The notes below the pieces were generated by a model, which searched no databases, had not been told where the DNA came from, and saw only the letters and a list, made by a program, of their open reading frames with translations. A stretch of 64,000 nucleotides of DNA, taken from positions 1 to 64,000 of the forward strand of contig DVFP01000013.1 in the NCBI GenBank assembly GCA_018713145.1, in the 5' to 3' direction. The translations under genes and the position numbers were made by a program. Below, piece by piece: positions 34,501 through 42,218 of this stretch (position 1 is the stretch's first letter; each line of letters opens with the position of its first letter). Source of the stretch: Candidatus Scybalocola faecavium. Lineage in GTDB: Bacteria > Bacillota > Clostridia > Lachnospirales > Lachnospiraceae.

Positions 34501-36006
34501 ATGGAACAGGAAAAGAAGCTGAAAATTTTTACGGACCTGGAGAAAAACATTACGTTAATGGAAAAGCTGTATGCAGACTGTGCCGATGTGGTTAAAAGGC
34601 GCATGGCGGTAGGAGAAAACCATTTTCCGGTGTATATTATCTATATGGATACAATGATCAACAGGGATCTGGTGGAAACAGACATTTTTAAAAGCCTGAT
34701 CTATTCTCTTGGTCCGGTGCCGGCCCGGGGAGCTTTGGAGTATATTTTAGACTATGGGATGATCACGGCAGATGTGGCCCGTGAGACGGATCTGAACAAG
34801 GCGCTGAAAAATATGATGAGCGGTGATACGCTTATGTTTGTAGACGGGGCAGATAGTGTGCTGGTCATTAACAGCAAAGGTTACCCTAACCGGGGCGTCC
34901 AGGCGGCAGAGTCAGAGATTACCGTTCACGGGCCAAAAGACAGCTTTACCGAGTCTGTCCGGTTTAATACAGTGCTGGTGCGCCGCCGGATCAAGGACCA
35001 TCGTTTAAAAACCGTCCAGATCGTTAAGGGAACCCGGTCAAAGACGGATATTGCCATTATGTATGTGGAAGATCTGGCGCAGCAGGATGTGCTGACAGAA
35101 CTTAAAAGCAGGATGGACGCTTTTGAAATTGACGGGATCTTTGACAGCGGGAGCCTGGAACAGCTTTTGGAAAAGGAGTGGTACTCTCCCTTTCCCCAGT
35201 TTCAGACTACAGAGCGGCCGGATAAGACGGCCTCAGCTCTTTTGGAAGGCCGGGTGGCGGTTTTGGCGGATAATTCTCCCCAGGCCCTTCTTTTGCCTGC
35301 AGTGGCCGGATGCTTTTACCAGGCTTCCGATGATTATTACAACCGGTGGGGGATTGCCGCCTTTACCCGGATGATCCGCTATATTGCCTCAGTCCTGGCT
35401 TTTATTCTCCCGGGACTGTACATTGCTGTGGCGGCCTTTCATCCGGAAGTGTTTCCCACAAGTCTGGCCTTATCTTTTGCCGCCTCCCGGCAGGGGGTGC
35501 CTTTTCCTCTTGCTGTGGAGGTGATTTTAATGGAGCTGGCATTTGAGGTTTTGAGAGAGGCGGGGATACGCCTTCCTGGAGCCATGGGCGGGACGCTTGG
35601 CATTGTAGGCGGTTTGATCATCGGACAGGCGGCAGTGGACGCGAATATAGTCAGCCCTATTGTAGTGATCATCGTGGCGCTTACGGCGCTGTGCGCTTTT
35701 ACTATACCTAATGAAGCCTTTGCCTCAGCCTTTCGACTGGTAAAATTTTATCTCATCTTTTTAAGCATGTTCCTGGGAATCTTTGGCTTTGTTCTGGGGG
35801 TACTGACCCTGCTGGTCCATTTGGCTTCGTTAGACAGCTTCGGTGTTCCGTATATGATGCCCTTTACCGCATCTGAGGTCAATGGAGGCAGTGACCGGAA
35901 GGATGGGATTTTCCGGCGGCCGCTAAGATCCATGAACCGGCGGCCTGTGTTTGCCCGCCCCAAGTCGAGACGCCGTTTGTTTTTTCATTCATCAAAAGAT
36001 CAGTGA
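34501..36006 (+). CDS. GerA-type spore germination protein
   Basis: 501-residue GerAA-like subunit of a nutrient germinant receptor, in the spore inner membrane. A soluble N-terminal half (GDTLMFVDGADSVLVINSKG, ARGAL/E-like helices, PNRGVQAAESEITVHGPKDSF) precedes five to six membrane helices containing LPGLYIAVAAFHPEVFPTSLA and the VGGLIIGQAAV segment, all typical of the family. The basic tail is low complexity. ATG 34501 follows GGGAGGG. The next gene begins 50 bases on and supplies B- and C-type receptor parts. Confidence 0.9.
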   Translation: MEQEKKLKIFTDLEKNITLMEKLYADCADVVKRRMAVGENHFPVYIIYMDTMINRDLVETDIFKSLIYSLGPVPARGALEYILDYGMITADVARETDLNKALKNMMSGDTLMFVDGADSVLVINSKGYPNRGVQAAESEITVHGPKDSFTESVRFNTVLVRRRIKDHRLKTVQIVKGTRSKTDIAIMYVEDLAQQDVLTELKSRMDAFEIDGIFDSGSLEQLLEKEWYSPFPQFQTTERPDKTASALLEGRVAVLADNSPQALLLPAVAGCFYQASDDYYNRWGIAAFTRMIRYIASVLAFILPGLYIAVAAFHPEVFPTSLALSFAASRQGVPFPLAVEVILMELAFEVLREAGIRLPGAMGGTLGIVGGLIIGQAAVDANIVSPIVVIIVALTALCAFTIPNEAFASAFRLVKFYLIFLSMFLGIFGFVLGVLTLLVHLASLDSFGVPYMMPFTASEVNGGSDRKDGIFRRPLRSMNRRPVFARPKSRRRLFFHSSKDQ

Positions 36007-36056
36007 CCGGAACGATGACCCTATGGCCTTAAAAGGCGCGGCGGAAAGGAGGAGAC

Positions 36057-37859
36057 ATGTTTTCGCAAAACCATATTGTTTCAGTGCGTCAGATGAAACG
36101 GCTGCTGGTGCTGGATCTGTTTGCCGGCACAGGTCTTATCCTGCCTATGGTGGCAGGGCGGCTGTCCGGATTATCCGGGGTTTTTGCCATTGCTGCCGGA
36201 GGAGCCGCTGCCGGAGTGTTTGCCTTGTTTTTGCTAAATACGGTAAAGGACTGCCCGGACGGTTATCCCGGCTTTTGCCAGGAAATCCTCGGCCGATGGC
36301 CCGGTCACATCCTTATGGGGATTTATGCGCTCAGGTATTTTGCCACCGGGGCGATCCTTTTAGCTGTTTTTGCGCAGATCGTAAACCATACTTTTCTTAC
36401 GGATATTCCCAGGGCCGTTTTAGGCACAGCCATGCTGGCCCTGTGTATTTACTGTGTGTTTAAAGGTTTGGAAACCCGGGCAAGGCTGGGAGAAATGCTC
36501 ATGTATTTTGTTATCATCCCCATTGTGCTGATCATCCTTTTAGCCATTCCCCAGATCCACCCGGACCGGCTGTGGCCCATTGAGTTTTTAGGATCATCCC
36601 AGTCCGGAAAATACACGCAAGGTCCGGGAGGGCTGCCCGGATTTTTGTGGACTTGCGCCATTACCTTTGCCCTGTTTTCTGTGGTAGAGTGGCTGCTTTT
36701 TCTGCGGCCCTCGGTGAAGAAAATGGAAAAAGCCTGCAAAGGCGCCGTGACCGGTATTTTATGGCCAGTGCTTTTAAATATTTTAATATTGACCGTATGC
36801 ATCGGTATTTTTTCCGTAGAGGGTATGAATAATGAACAGTGGCCTACGGTGGTGCTTATGCAGATCGTGCGGTTCCCGGGAGGTTTTCTGTCCCGTCAGG
36901 ACGGACTTATGCTGGCTTTTTGGATGCTGGGCATGTTTATGCTGATCAGCGGAAATATCCATTATGGCATGGAAAGTTTCCGGAGTCTGAATAAAAAATT
37001 ATGTAAACCATGGTTTGTAGTCTTTCCGGCAGTCCTGATCCTGGCAATCTTTTTTTCGATTTATCTGACAGATGCTACCCGGGTCTTTATCCGGTATATG
37101 CTGTTTGTTTATATGCCCCTGGCCCTCATCCCTCCGGTGCTTTTGCGTATTGTACAGATCCTGCGGCCGGGACGCCGGGCCGGACAAAATTCAGGGCACC
37201 GTCCCGGCCGATGCAAAAAAGGGGTGATGGTTTTGGCCCTGCTGTTAGGGACGGCATTCCTTGGGGGATGTACCCAAAGAACAGAGATCGAGGACCGGAA
37301 TTTTGTTATGTGTATGGGAATCGATGCCCGGGAGGATCATCTTAGTGTCAGTTATGGATTTCCGGATCTAAAAGCCCTTACCGGGGACGGGGATAATATC
37401 CACTATCCGGCGGTGACGATTTCAGGAAAAGACATGGAGTCCATAGAAGCCGCCTTTGGGAAAATGTCTGATAAGCGACTGGATTACGGACAGCTTCAGG
37501 TGATCGTTTTTGGAAATGACATGATCCGGGATTCACAGATGATGACTCAGGTATTGGAATATATCCAAAAACATCAGGAATTTACCCGGACGGTCCTTGT
37601 GTGCATGGCGGATGAAAAGGCCCAGGATATTGTGGCTTTAGATGAAACGGTTAATGGGTCCATTGGAGTTTATTTAAAGCAAATGTTTGAAAATAACCTG
37701 CCGGACTATGAGCTGACCATTGGGGATCTGATCATCGGCATGAGTCTGCCGGAGGAACCTGGGGAGATCGCCGTAGTTTCCCCGGGAGACAGCGGGCCGA
37801 AAGTTACAGGTATGGAAACGCTTCGGGGATGCGGCCTTTCAAATGAGGAAGATCGGTGA
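36057..37859 (+). CDS. GerAB-GerAC fusion, spore germination receptor
   Basis: 600-residue fusion. Residues 1-375 are a GerAB-type APC-fold permease (about ten helices; QILGRWPGH-like loop, FLRPSVKK, WPTVVLMQ). After a basic linker (PGRRAGQNSGHRPGRCKK), residues 390-405 form a second signal-like helix ending in lipobox LGGC (Cys405), then the GerAC N-terminal domain (IEDRNFVMCMGIDA, LDYGQLQVIVFG, HQEFTRTVLVCMAD). The GerAC C-terminal half, about 170 residues, is missing, and a terminator follows eight bases after the stop. No stop separates the parts; GTG 37224 or ATG 37227 could re-initiate. Confidence 0.82.
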   Translation: MFSQNHIVSVRQMKRLLVLDLFAGTGLILPMVAGRLSGLSGVFAIAAGGAAAGVFALFLLNTVKDCPDGYPGFCQEILGRWPGHILMGIYALRYFATGAILLAVFAQIVNHTFLTDIPRAVLGTAMLALCIYCVFKGLETRARLGEMLMYFVIIPIVLIILLAIPQIHPDRLWPIEFLGSSQSGKYTQGPGGLPGFLWTCAITFALFSVVEWLLFLRPSVKKMEKACKGAVTGILWPVLLNILILTVCIGIFSVEGMNNEQWPTVVLMQIVRFPGGFLSRQDGLMLAFWMLGMFMLISGNIHYGMESFRSLNKKLCKPWFVVFPAVLILAIFFSIYLTDATRVFIRYMLFVYMPLALIPPVLLRIVQILRPGRRAGQNSGHRPGRCKKGVMVLALLLGTAFLGGCTQRTEIEDRNFVMCMGIDAREDHLSVSYGFPDLKALTGDGDNIHYPAVTISGKDMESIEAAFGKMSDKRLDYGQLQVIVFGNDMIRDSQMMTQVLEYIQKHQEFTRTVLVCMADEKAQDIVALDETVNGSIGVYLKQMFENNLPDYELTIGDLIIGMSLPEEPGEIAVVSPGDSGPKVTGMETLRGCGLSNEEDR

Positions 37860-37866
37860 AAGCAAA

Positions 37867-37899
37867 AGAAAAGCTGCCACAACGGGCAGCTTTTCTTTA
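37867..37899 (+). terminator. terminator after GerAB-GerAC fusion
   Basis: 12-bp stem AGAAAAGCTGCC/GGCAGCTTTTCT with a 6-base loop, then TTAT. It starts eight bases after the stop codon. Confidence 0.8.
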
Positions 37900-37978
37900 T
37901 CTGGTAGAATAAGAGACGAGGGAGGTCTGGCAGTGCGGCCTGCCAGACAATGTTATGAAAAAATCAAACTGTTTTGCA

Positions 37979-38134
37979 AGTAATCGTTATTGATTACTAT
38001 GGTTACATTATACGGAGAAAATGTGTCCAAAATTTGTCCAGGAAATAAAATAAATATAAAACGTTTCTTAAGAAAACATTGATAGAAAAAGGATGGAAAG
38101 GAACCGTTAAAACTGAACCTTTCCATCCTTTTTT
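37979..38134 (+). ncRNA. candidate orphan transcript ending in strong terminator
   Basis: The 559-base gap 37860-38418 has no gene. Inside it a strong terminator (AAAAAGGATGGAAAGG at 38086-38101, complementary arm to 38134 ending in six Ts) has no coding sequence before it apart from the gene already terminated at 37899. Upstream are an AGTAATC/GATTACT palindrome (37979-37998) and an ATTATAC -10-like site near 38008. A small RNA is one reading; a redundant terminator is another. Confidence 0.3.
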
Positions 38135-38187
38135 CAAGGGGAGGATAAGTACCCAAAATGCTTTTTGGTACTTTGAATGAATTGGAG

Positions 38188-38241
38188 GGGGAATCCAATG
38201 ATTCCCGGAGCTGTATATGACAGCTGTTGTATATCCGGGAA
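38188..38241 (+). other. mutually exclusive stem-loops
   Basis: GGGAATC/GATTCCC (about 38189-38206) and TTCCCGGA/TCCGGGAA (about 38202-38241, with inner AGCTG/CAGCT) share the central ATTCCC, so only one can form. This is the logic of a switching leader. It is some 180 bases upstream of the GNAT-like gene; no terminator or known riboswitch core is visible after it. Confidence 0.4.
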
Positions 38242-38354
38242 CACTTATAGTCTGCCCTGTAAAGAAAGTTTTATACGGATTTTGAAATATTTTATCACAA
38301 AAATCTAAAGGCAGAGGATTTATCTTGAACGTCAAAGGAATCCGTGTTACAATT

Positions 38355-38394
38355 TATAATTATAAAAAAAGTATAAACTAATTATAAAAAAAGT
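38355..38394 (+). promoter_or_regulatory. -10 element and 15-bp direct repeat before GNAT-like gene
   Basis: TATAAT at 38355-38360 is the likely -10. Overlapping it, AATTATAAAAAAAGT occurs at 38358-38372 and 38380-38394, a 22-base period (two helical turns), which could be a tandem operator or simple A/T-rich sequence. Confidence 0.4.
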
Positions 38395-38418
38395 GAGAAA
38401 AGAGAGCACAAGAGAACA

Positions 38419-39588
38419 ATGATTGAAATTAGAGAAGTCGCGACAAAACGGGAAATGATGATTTTTATAAAATTTCCCTATAAGCTGTATAAAAAACATC
38501 CTTATTGGGTCCCCTCATTATTAATGGATGAGAAAAATACCCTGAATAAAGAAAAAAACGGTGCTTTTGAATCTGCCCGGGCCCGCTTTTGGCTGGCATG
38601 GGATCAGGGCAGGCCGGTGGGACGGATTGCTGCCATTTATCTGGAAAAGTATGAAGAAAAGTGGGGGCAGCGCCGCCTGCGTTTCGGATGGATGGATTTT
38701 ATTGACAGCAAGGAAGTGGCTTTCGGACTGCTGGATGCTGTGTGGCAGTGGGCGAAAGAGCTGAAAGCCCAGGCGGTTCACGGCCCGTTAGGCTTTAATG
38801 ACATGGATAAGGAAGGGATGCTTATTGAAGGTTTTAACCTTCAGGGATCCATGCTGACGATTTATAATGAGCCTTACTATAATAAATATCTTGAAATGTA
38901 CGGATTTGAAAAAGATGTGGACTGGGTAGAGTATTCTTTTGAAACCCCAAAAGAAAATCCCGCCTTATTTCAAAAAATGGCCAAAAGAGTTCAGGAAAAG
39001 ACAGATTACCGCCTTAAAACCTTTAAAAGTTCCAAAGAGCTGGTCCAGTGGGGGCCGAGGATTTTTGAAATCTATAATAAGGCCTATGACCATCTTTATG
39101 GTGCCATGCCTTTAAATGAACGGCAGATCCAGTCGGCCATTGAACAGTATTTAAAGATCATTGACCCGGAATTTGTCCTGGGTATTGTTGATGGAAAAGA
39201 TAATCTTGTAGGTTTTGGCGTGGCATTGATTAATTTGGACACTGCTGTGAAAAAAGCCGGGGGCCGTTTATTTCCATTAGGCTTTATCCATATCCTGAGA
39301 GCTATGAAGGCGAGAAATACTTATCTTTCCATGCTGCTTATCGGGCTGGAGCCGGAGGTACAGCGCAGCGGCGCCGTAGCCCTGATGCTGAATCAGATCG
39401 TAGATACCTGCCATAAGCGTGGGATCAACCGGATCTACTGTATGCCTGAGCTGGAGGATAATCTTAGTGTACAGAAACTGTGGAAGCTTTTTGATACGGA
39501 AATCGTCCGCCGGCGGCGGGTGTATATCCGGTACATGGATCATGCCGCCCGAATGGATTATGATTATAAGGCAGCTCAGCAGGGGTAG
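38419..39588 (+). CDS. GNAT-like acyltransferase-fold protein
   Basis: 389-residue cytosolic protein of a GNAT-related family of unknown function. The start IREVATKREMMIFIKFPYKLYKKHPYWVP is distinctive of this family and resembles the hypothetical acyltransferases common in Bacteroidetes and Clostridia; the C-terminal half (FVLGIVDGKDNLVGFGVAL ... LLIGLEPEVQRSGAVALMLNQI) looks like the GNAT acetyl-CoA core strands and pyrophosphate loop. Substrate unknown. The ribosome site is weak (AGAGAG). Single gene after a long non-coding gap with possible leader control. Confidence 0.65.
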   Translation: MIEIREVATKREMMIFIKFPYKLYKKHPYWVPSLLMDEKNTLNKEKNGAFESARARFWLAWDQGRPVGRIAAIYLEKYEEKWGQRRLRFGWMDFIDSKEVAFGLLDAVWQWAKELKAQAVHGPLGFNDMDKEGMLIEGFNLQGSMLTIYNEPYYNKYLEMYGFEKDVDWVEYSFETPKENPALFQKMAKRVQEKTDYRLKTFKSSKELVQWGPRIFEIYNKAYDHLYGAMPLNERQIQSAIEQYLKIIDPEFVLGIVDGKDNLVGFGVALINLDTAVKKAGGRLFPLGFIHILRAMKARNTYLSMLLIGLEPEVQRSGAVALMLNQIVDTCHKRGINRIYCMPELEDNLSVQKLWKLFDTEIVRRRRVYIRYMDHAARMDYDYKAAQQG

Positions 39589-39689
39589 ATCAGGGGAACG
39601 GGATAAATCCCTTAAAGGGGCTTGAAACATAGGCAAAAATTCCATACAATATTAAAGAAAACACAAGATGATGAAAGGAAGAAATGCCA

Positions 39690-40721
39690 ATGGAGTTTAC
39701 AATGAACAGCACTCTCCATGAGATTTTAAATAATGAGCGTGTCAATAAAAAGCTTCATTATCTGTTCAGCCCTGCATATTATGAGAATATACGCCCTATT
39801 CTTCGGAAAATGAAGCTTAAACATATGGTAAAGTTTGCAAAAACCCCCTGGGGAAGGCCATTTCCCGCAGAAGGTCTTTTGCGCTGCGCCAATCTGCTGA
39901 TTTCCCGCCGGGAAGCCGGGGAACTGATTTCTATTCCCATATGGAAGGATCTTCCGGAGGAGCAGGCTGAGGAAGCCGAAAATGTAGTGCTGATCCCGTT
40001 TTTATTAAAGGATAAAAAGGATGCCCCATGTGTGATCCTTTGCCCTGGAGGCGGTTATACCCGGGTGGCCTGCCATAACGAAGGGATCCCGGTTGCGGAA
40101 GAATTAAACCGGCGGGGCTATCAGGCCTTTTTGCTGAATTACCGTGTATATCCCAGCCTGTATCCTGCCCCGGAGCAGGATCTTGTCCGGGCGATCCGCT
40201 TTGTTCGGGCAAACCGGGAGAAGCTGGGGGTCGATCCGGAAAATGTTATGATCATGGGATTCTCCGCAGGGGGACATTTATGTGCCTGTGTAGGAGCTTT
40301 ATATGACCATATTGAAGATCCTACTCACCGGTACGATCATATTTCTGCCCGGCCGGATAAGATCTGTCTGTCCTATCCGGTGATCAGCTTTATGGAAGAT
40401 TGCCATGAAGGAAGCTTGATCCATCATCTGGGGGAAAATGCCACCGAGGAAAAGAAAAAGACGCTTTCAGCGGAAATGCTCACTTCCCGGGATTATCCGC
40501 CAACATTTTTATGGGCCTGTCAGGATGACGATGTTGTTCCGGTTTCCAATACGGAGCGTATGGCGGCCAGCCTGAAAAATAAAAAGGCGCCATATGAGAT
40601 GAAGCTTTATCCGGAAGGCGGACATGGTCTGGGACTTGCCGAAGGCACCGGCGCTCAGGGATGGCTGGATGAAATGGAAAGTTTTTTTACATCCATCCGG
40701 CGGCTACCGAAGACCATATAA
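39690..40721 (+). CDS. alpha/beta hydrolase, esterase/lipase type
   Basis: 343-residue cytosolic hydrolase of the BD-FAE/acetyl-esterase type. Oxyanion-region motif CPGGGYTRVACHNEG, nucleophile Ser in MGFSAGGHL, acid in CQDDDVVP and His in EGGHGLGL form a full triad. Family members deacetylate xylan or other glycosides; substrate unknown. ATG 39690 lies eight bases after AAGGAAG; ATG 39684 is too close. The 3' end overlaps the convergent lrgB-like gene by 35 bases. Confidence 0.82.
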   Translation: MEFTMNSTLHEILNNERVNKKLHYLFSPAYYENIRPILRKMKLKHMVKFAKTPWGRPFPAEGLLRCANLLISRREAGELISIPIWKDLPEEQAEEAENVVLIPFLLKDKKDAPCVILCPGGGYTRVACHNEGIPVAEELNRRGYQAFLLNYRVYPSLYPAPEQDLVRAIRFVRANREKLGVDPENVMIMGFSAGGHLCACVGALYDHIEDPTHRYDHISARPDKICLSYPVISFMEDCHEGSLIHHLGENATEEKKKTLSAEMLTSRDYPPTFLWACQDDDVVPVSNTERMAASLKNKKAPYEMKLYPEGGHGLGLAEGTGAQGWLDEMESFFTSIRRLPKTI

Positions 40722-41379
40722 CGGTCATCAGCCCTGCAATGACAATGGCCAGTCCGCTCATAGCGCCTTCGACTTCTCCCAGCTCAATAGCCTTAGAGGT
40801 GCCTACGGCATGGGAGGATGTACCAATGGCAAGCCCTTTGGCCACAGGATCGGAAATCCTAAACAGCCGGCAGATGCCTACAGCGGCGGCTCCGCCAAAC
40901 AATCCGGTGATCATTATGGCTGCGATCGTAATGGCTGTCAGACCGCCCATTTCCTCGGAAAGTCCGATGCCGATAGCCGTAGTAACAGACTTTGGAAGAA
41001 GGGAATAATAAATCTGGCTGTCAAAACGAAACAGCAGGGAAAATCCAAAGACCATGGCAATGGATGAAAAGCTTCCGCATAAAACGCTGACAATAATAGC
41101 AGCAACATTTTTTTTCAGCACTTCGATCTGACGGTACAAGGGTACTGCGTAGCAGATCGTTGCCGGTGTCAGGAGCACACTTAAAAGGTTTGCTCCAGTC
41201 TCATAGGTTTCATATTTAATATTACATGCCAACAAGATGACAATGATAATGGCACTGGCTACAAGGATAGGGTTTAAAAATGAAATTTTAGTTTTCTGGG
41301 CGATTTTATAGGACATCCAGTAAATAAACAGCGTCAATGCCAGTCCGAAGTATGAGGATGTTTCTAAGATTTCATTCAT
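40687..41379 (-). CDS. lrgB: LrgB-family membrane protein
   Basis: 230-residue polytopic protein of the LrgB/CidB family (SVTTAIGIGLSEEMGGLTAI, GTSSHAVGTSKAIELGEVEGAMSGL). With LrgA it forms a membrane complex; characterised relatives modulate murein hydrolase activity, and B. subtilis PftAB imports pyruvate, a plausible role near pyruvate fermentation. ATG 41379 is nine bases after AAGGAGG; an upstream in-frame ATG inside lrgA is unlikely. Overlaps lrgA by eight bases and the esterase gene, tail-to-tail, by 35. Confidence 0.9.
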   Translation of the reverse strand: MNEILETSSYFGLALTLFIYWMSYKIAQKTKISFLNPILVASAIIIVILLACNIKYETYETGANLLSVLLTPATICYAVPLYRQIEVLKKNVAAIIVSVLCGSFSSIAMVFGFSLLFRFDSQIYYSLLPKSVTTAIGIGLSEEMGGLTAITIAAIMITGLFGGAAAVGICRLFRISDPVAKGLAIGTSSHAVGTSKAIELGEVEGAMSGLAIVIAGLMTVIWSSVAAGWM

Positions 41380-41866
41380 TGGAAGCCGCCTCCTTTGTTT
41401 CCTGATCCCCATGGATCCGCTCTTCTTCATAGACGCCTTCAGATTCCAGGACCGGGACCTGAGCCTCCTCCATAGCGGATATAGCGTCCTGAGGAAATTC
41501 CGGCTCCTGGGGGGCCTTAGCTCTCTGACGTTTCATGATGGTTTGGGCAATCGTTCCAGTCAGGCCCATAACTGCCATGGTGGACAGAATACAGGTGATC
41601 AAAAGACCGATCAGATTATTTTTCAGGATGCCCCAGTAGTTCATCAGATTTACTGTGGGAGGGACGAATAGAATGGGCATGATAGCCAGGAAAAAATCCG
41701 CCGCGTGTTCTACCTGATCCAGGCGGATGATTTTTGTACACAGGGCAACAAATAAGATCACAAGACCATAAATGCTGGCAGGGATCGGCAGCGGCAGCAA
41801 AAGGTTCAGAAGTTCCCCTATGGCTGTGATCACGCCGATAATGGTAAATTGAAATAAATACTTCAT
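41372..41866 (-). CDS. lrgA: LrgA-family membrane protein with acidic tail
   Basis: 164-residue LrgA/CidA protein with four helices (QFTIIGVITAIGELLNLLLPLPIPASIYGLVILF, then FLAIMPILFVPPTVNLMNYWGIL). Usual LrgA proteins are about 120-145 residues; this one adds a charged, Glu-rich tail of about 50 residues after the last helix. Partner of the LrgB encoded immediately downstream (eight-base overlap). ATG 41866 follows GGGAG. Function as for LrgB: holin-like or pyruvate transport, undecided. Confidence 0.88.
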   Translation of the reverse strand: MKYLFQFTIIGVITAIGELLNLLLPLPIPASIYGLVILFVALCTKIIRLDQVEHAADFFLAIMPILFVPPTVNLMNYWGILKNNLIGLLITCILSTMAVMGLTGTIAQTIMKRQRAKAPQEPEFPQDAISAMEEAQVPVLESEGVYEEERIHGDQETKEAASNE

Positions 41867-42125
41867 AACAGGACTCCCTTTTCTCATAACTGTCCCGTTG
41901 GATGACTGTGAGCCCATGGACGCGCATCCGCCCAGGCTCCCGGCCTCCCACCAGGGCATTTTTGTGTATTATCCCCCGAATCCAAAACATATATAATATA
42001 ATCTCTAAGGTCAGACTTTTTATCCGGATAACAACAAAACCCTGTGCCTCTGGCATCATATTATATAACCGTTGGAAATAAAATGTAAATAGCCCATACC
42101 CTAAAATAATGTATTTTTTTTGTAC

Positions 42126-42147
42126 TTTTAAGCCGTGGGGCTTAAAA
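42126..42147 (+). other. hairpin in 41867-42218 gap
   Basis: Perfect 9-bp stem TTTTAAGCC/GGCTTAAAA with a GTGG loop, just after a T8 run, upstream of the flavoprotein gene. The gap is divergent: A/T-rich TATAAT-like sites near 41990 could drive lrgA on the minus strand. No gene in the gap; long minus-strand reading frames here look like shadows. Confidence 0.45.
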
Positions 42148-42218
42148 AGCGAAGGCAAAGCCTGCTCCGGCATGTTAAAAAGATTCGGCGCAGGACCTGG
42201 TGAAGGAGGTATCGTTTT

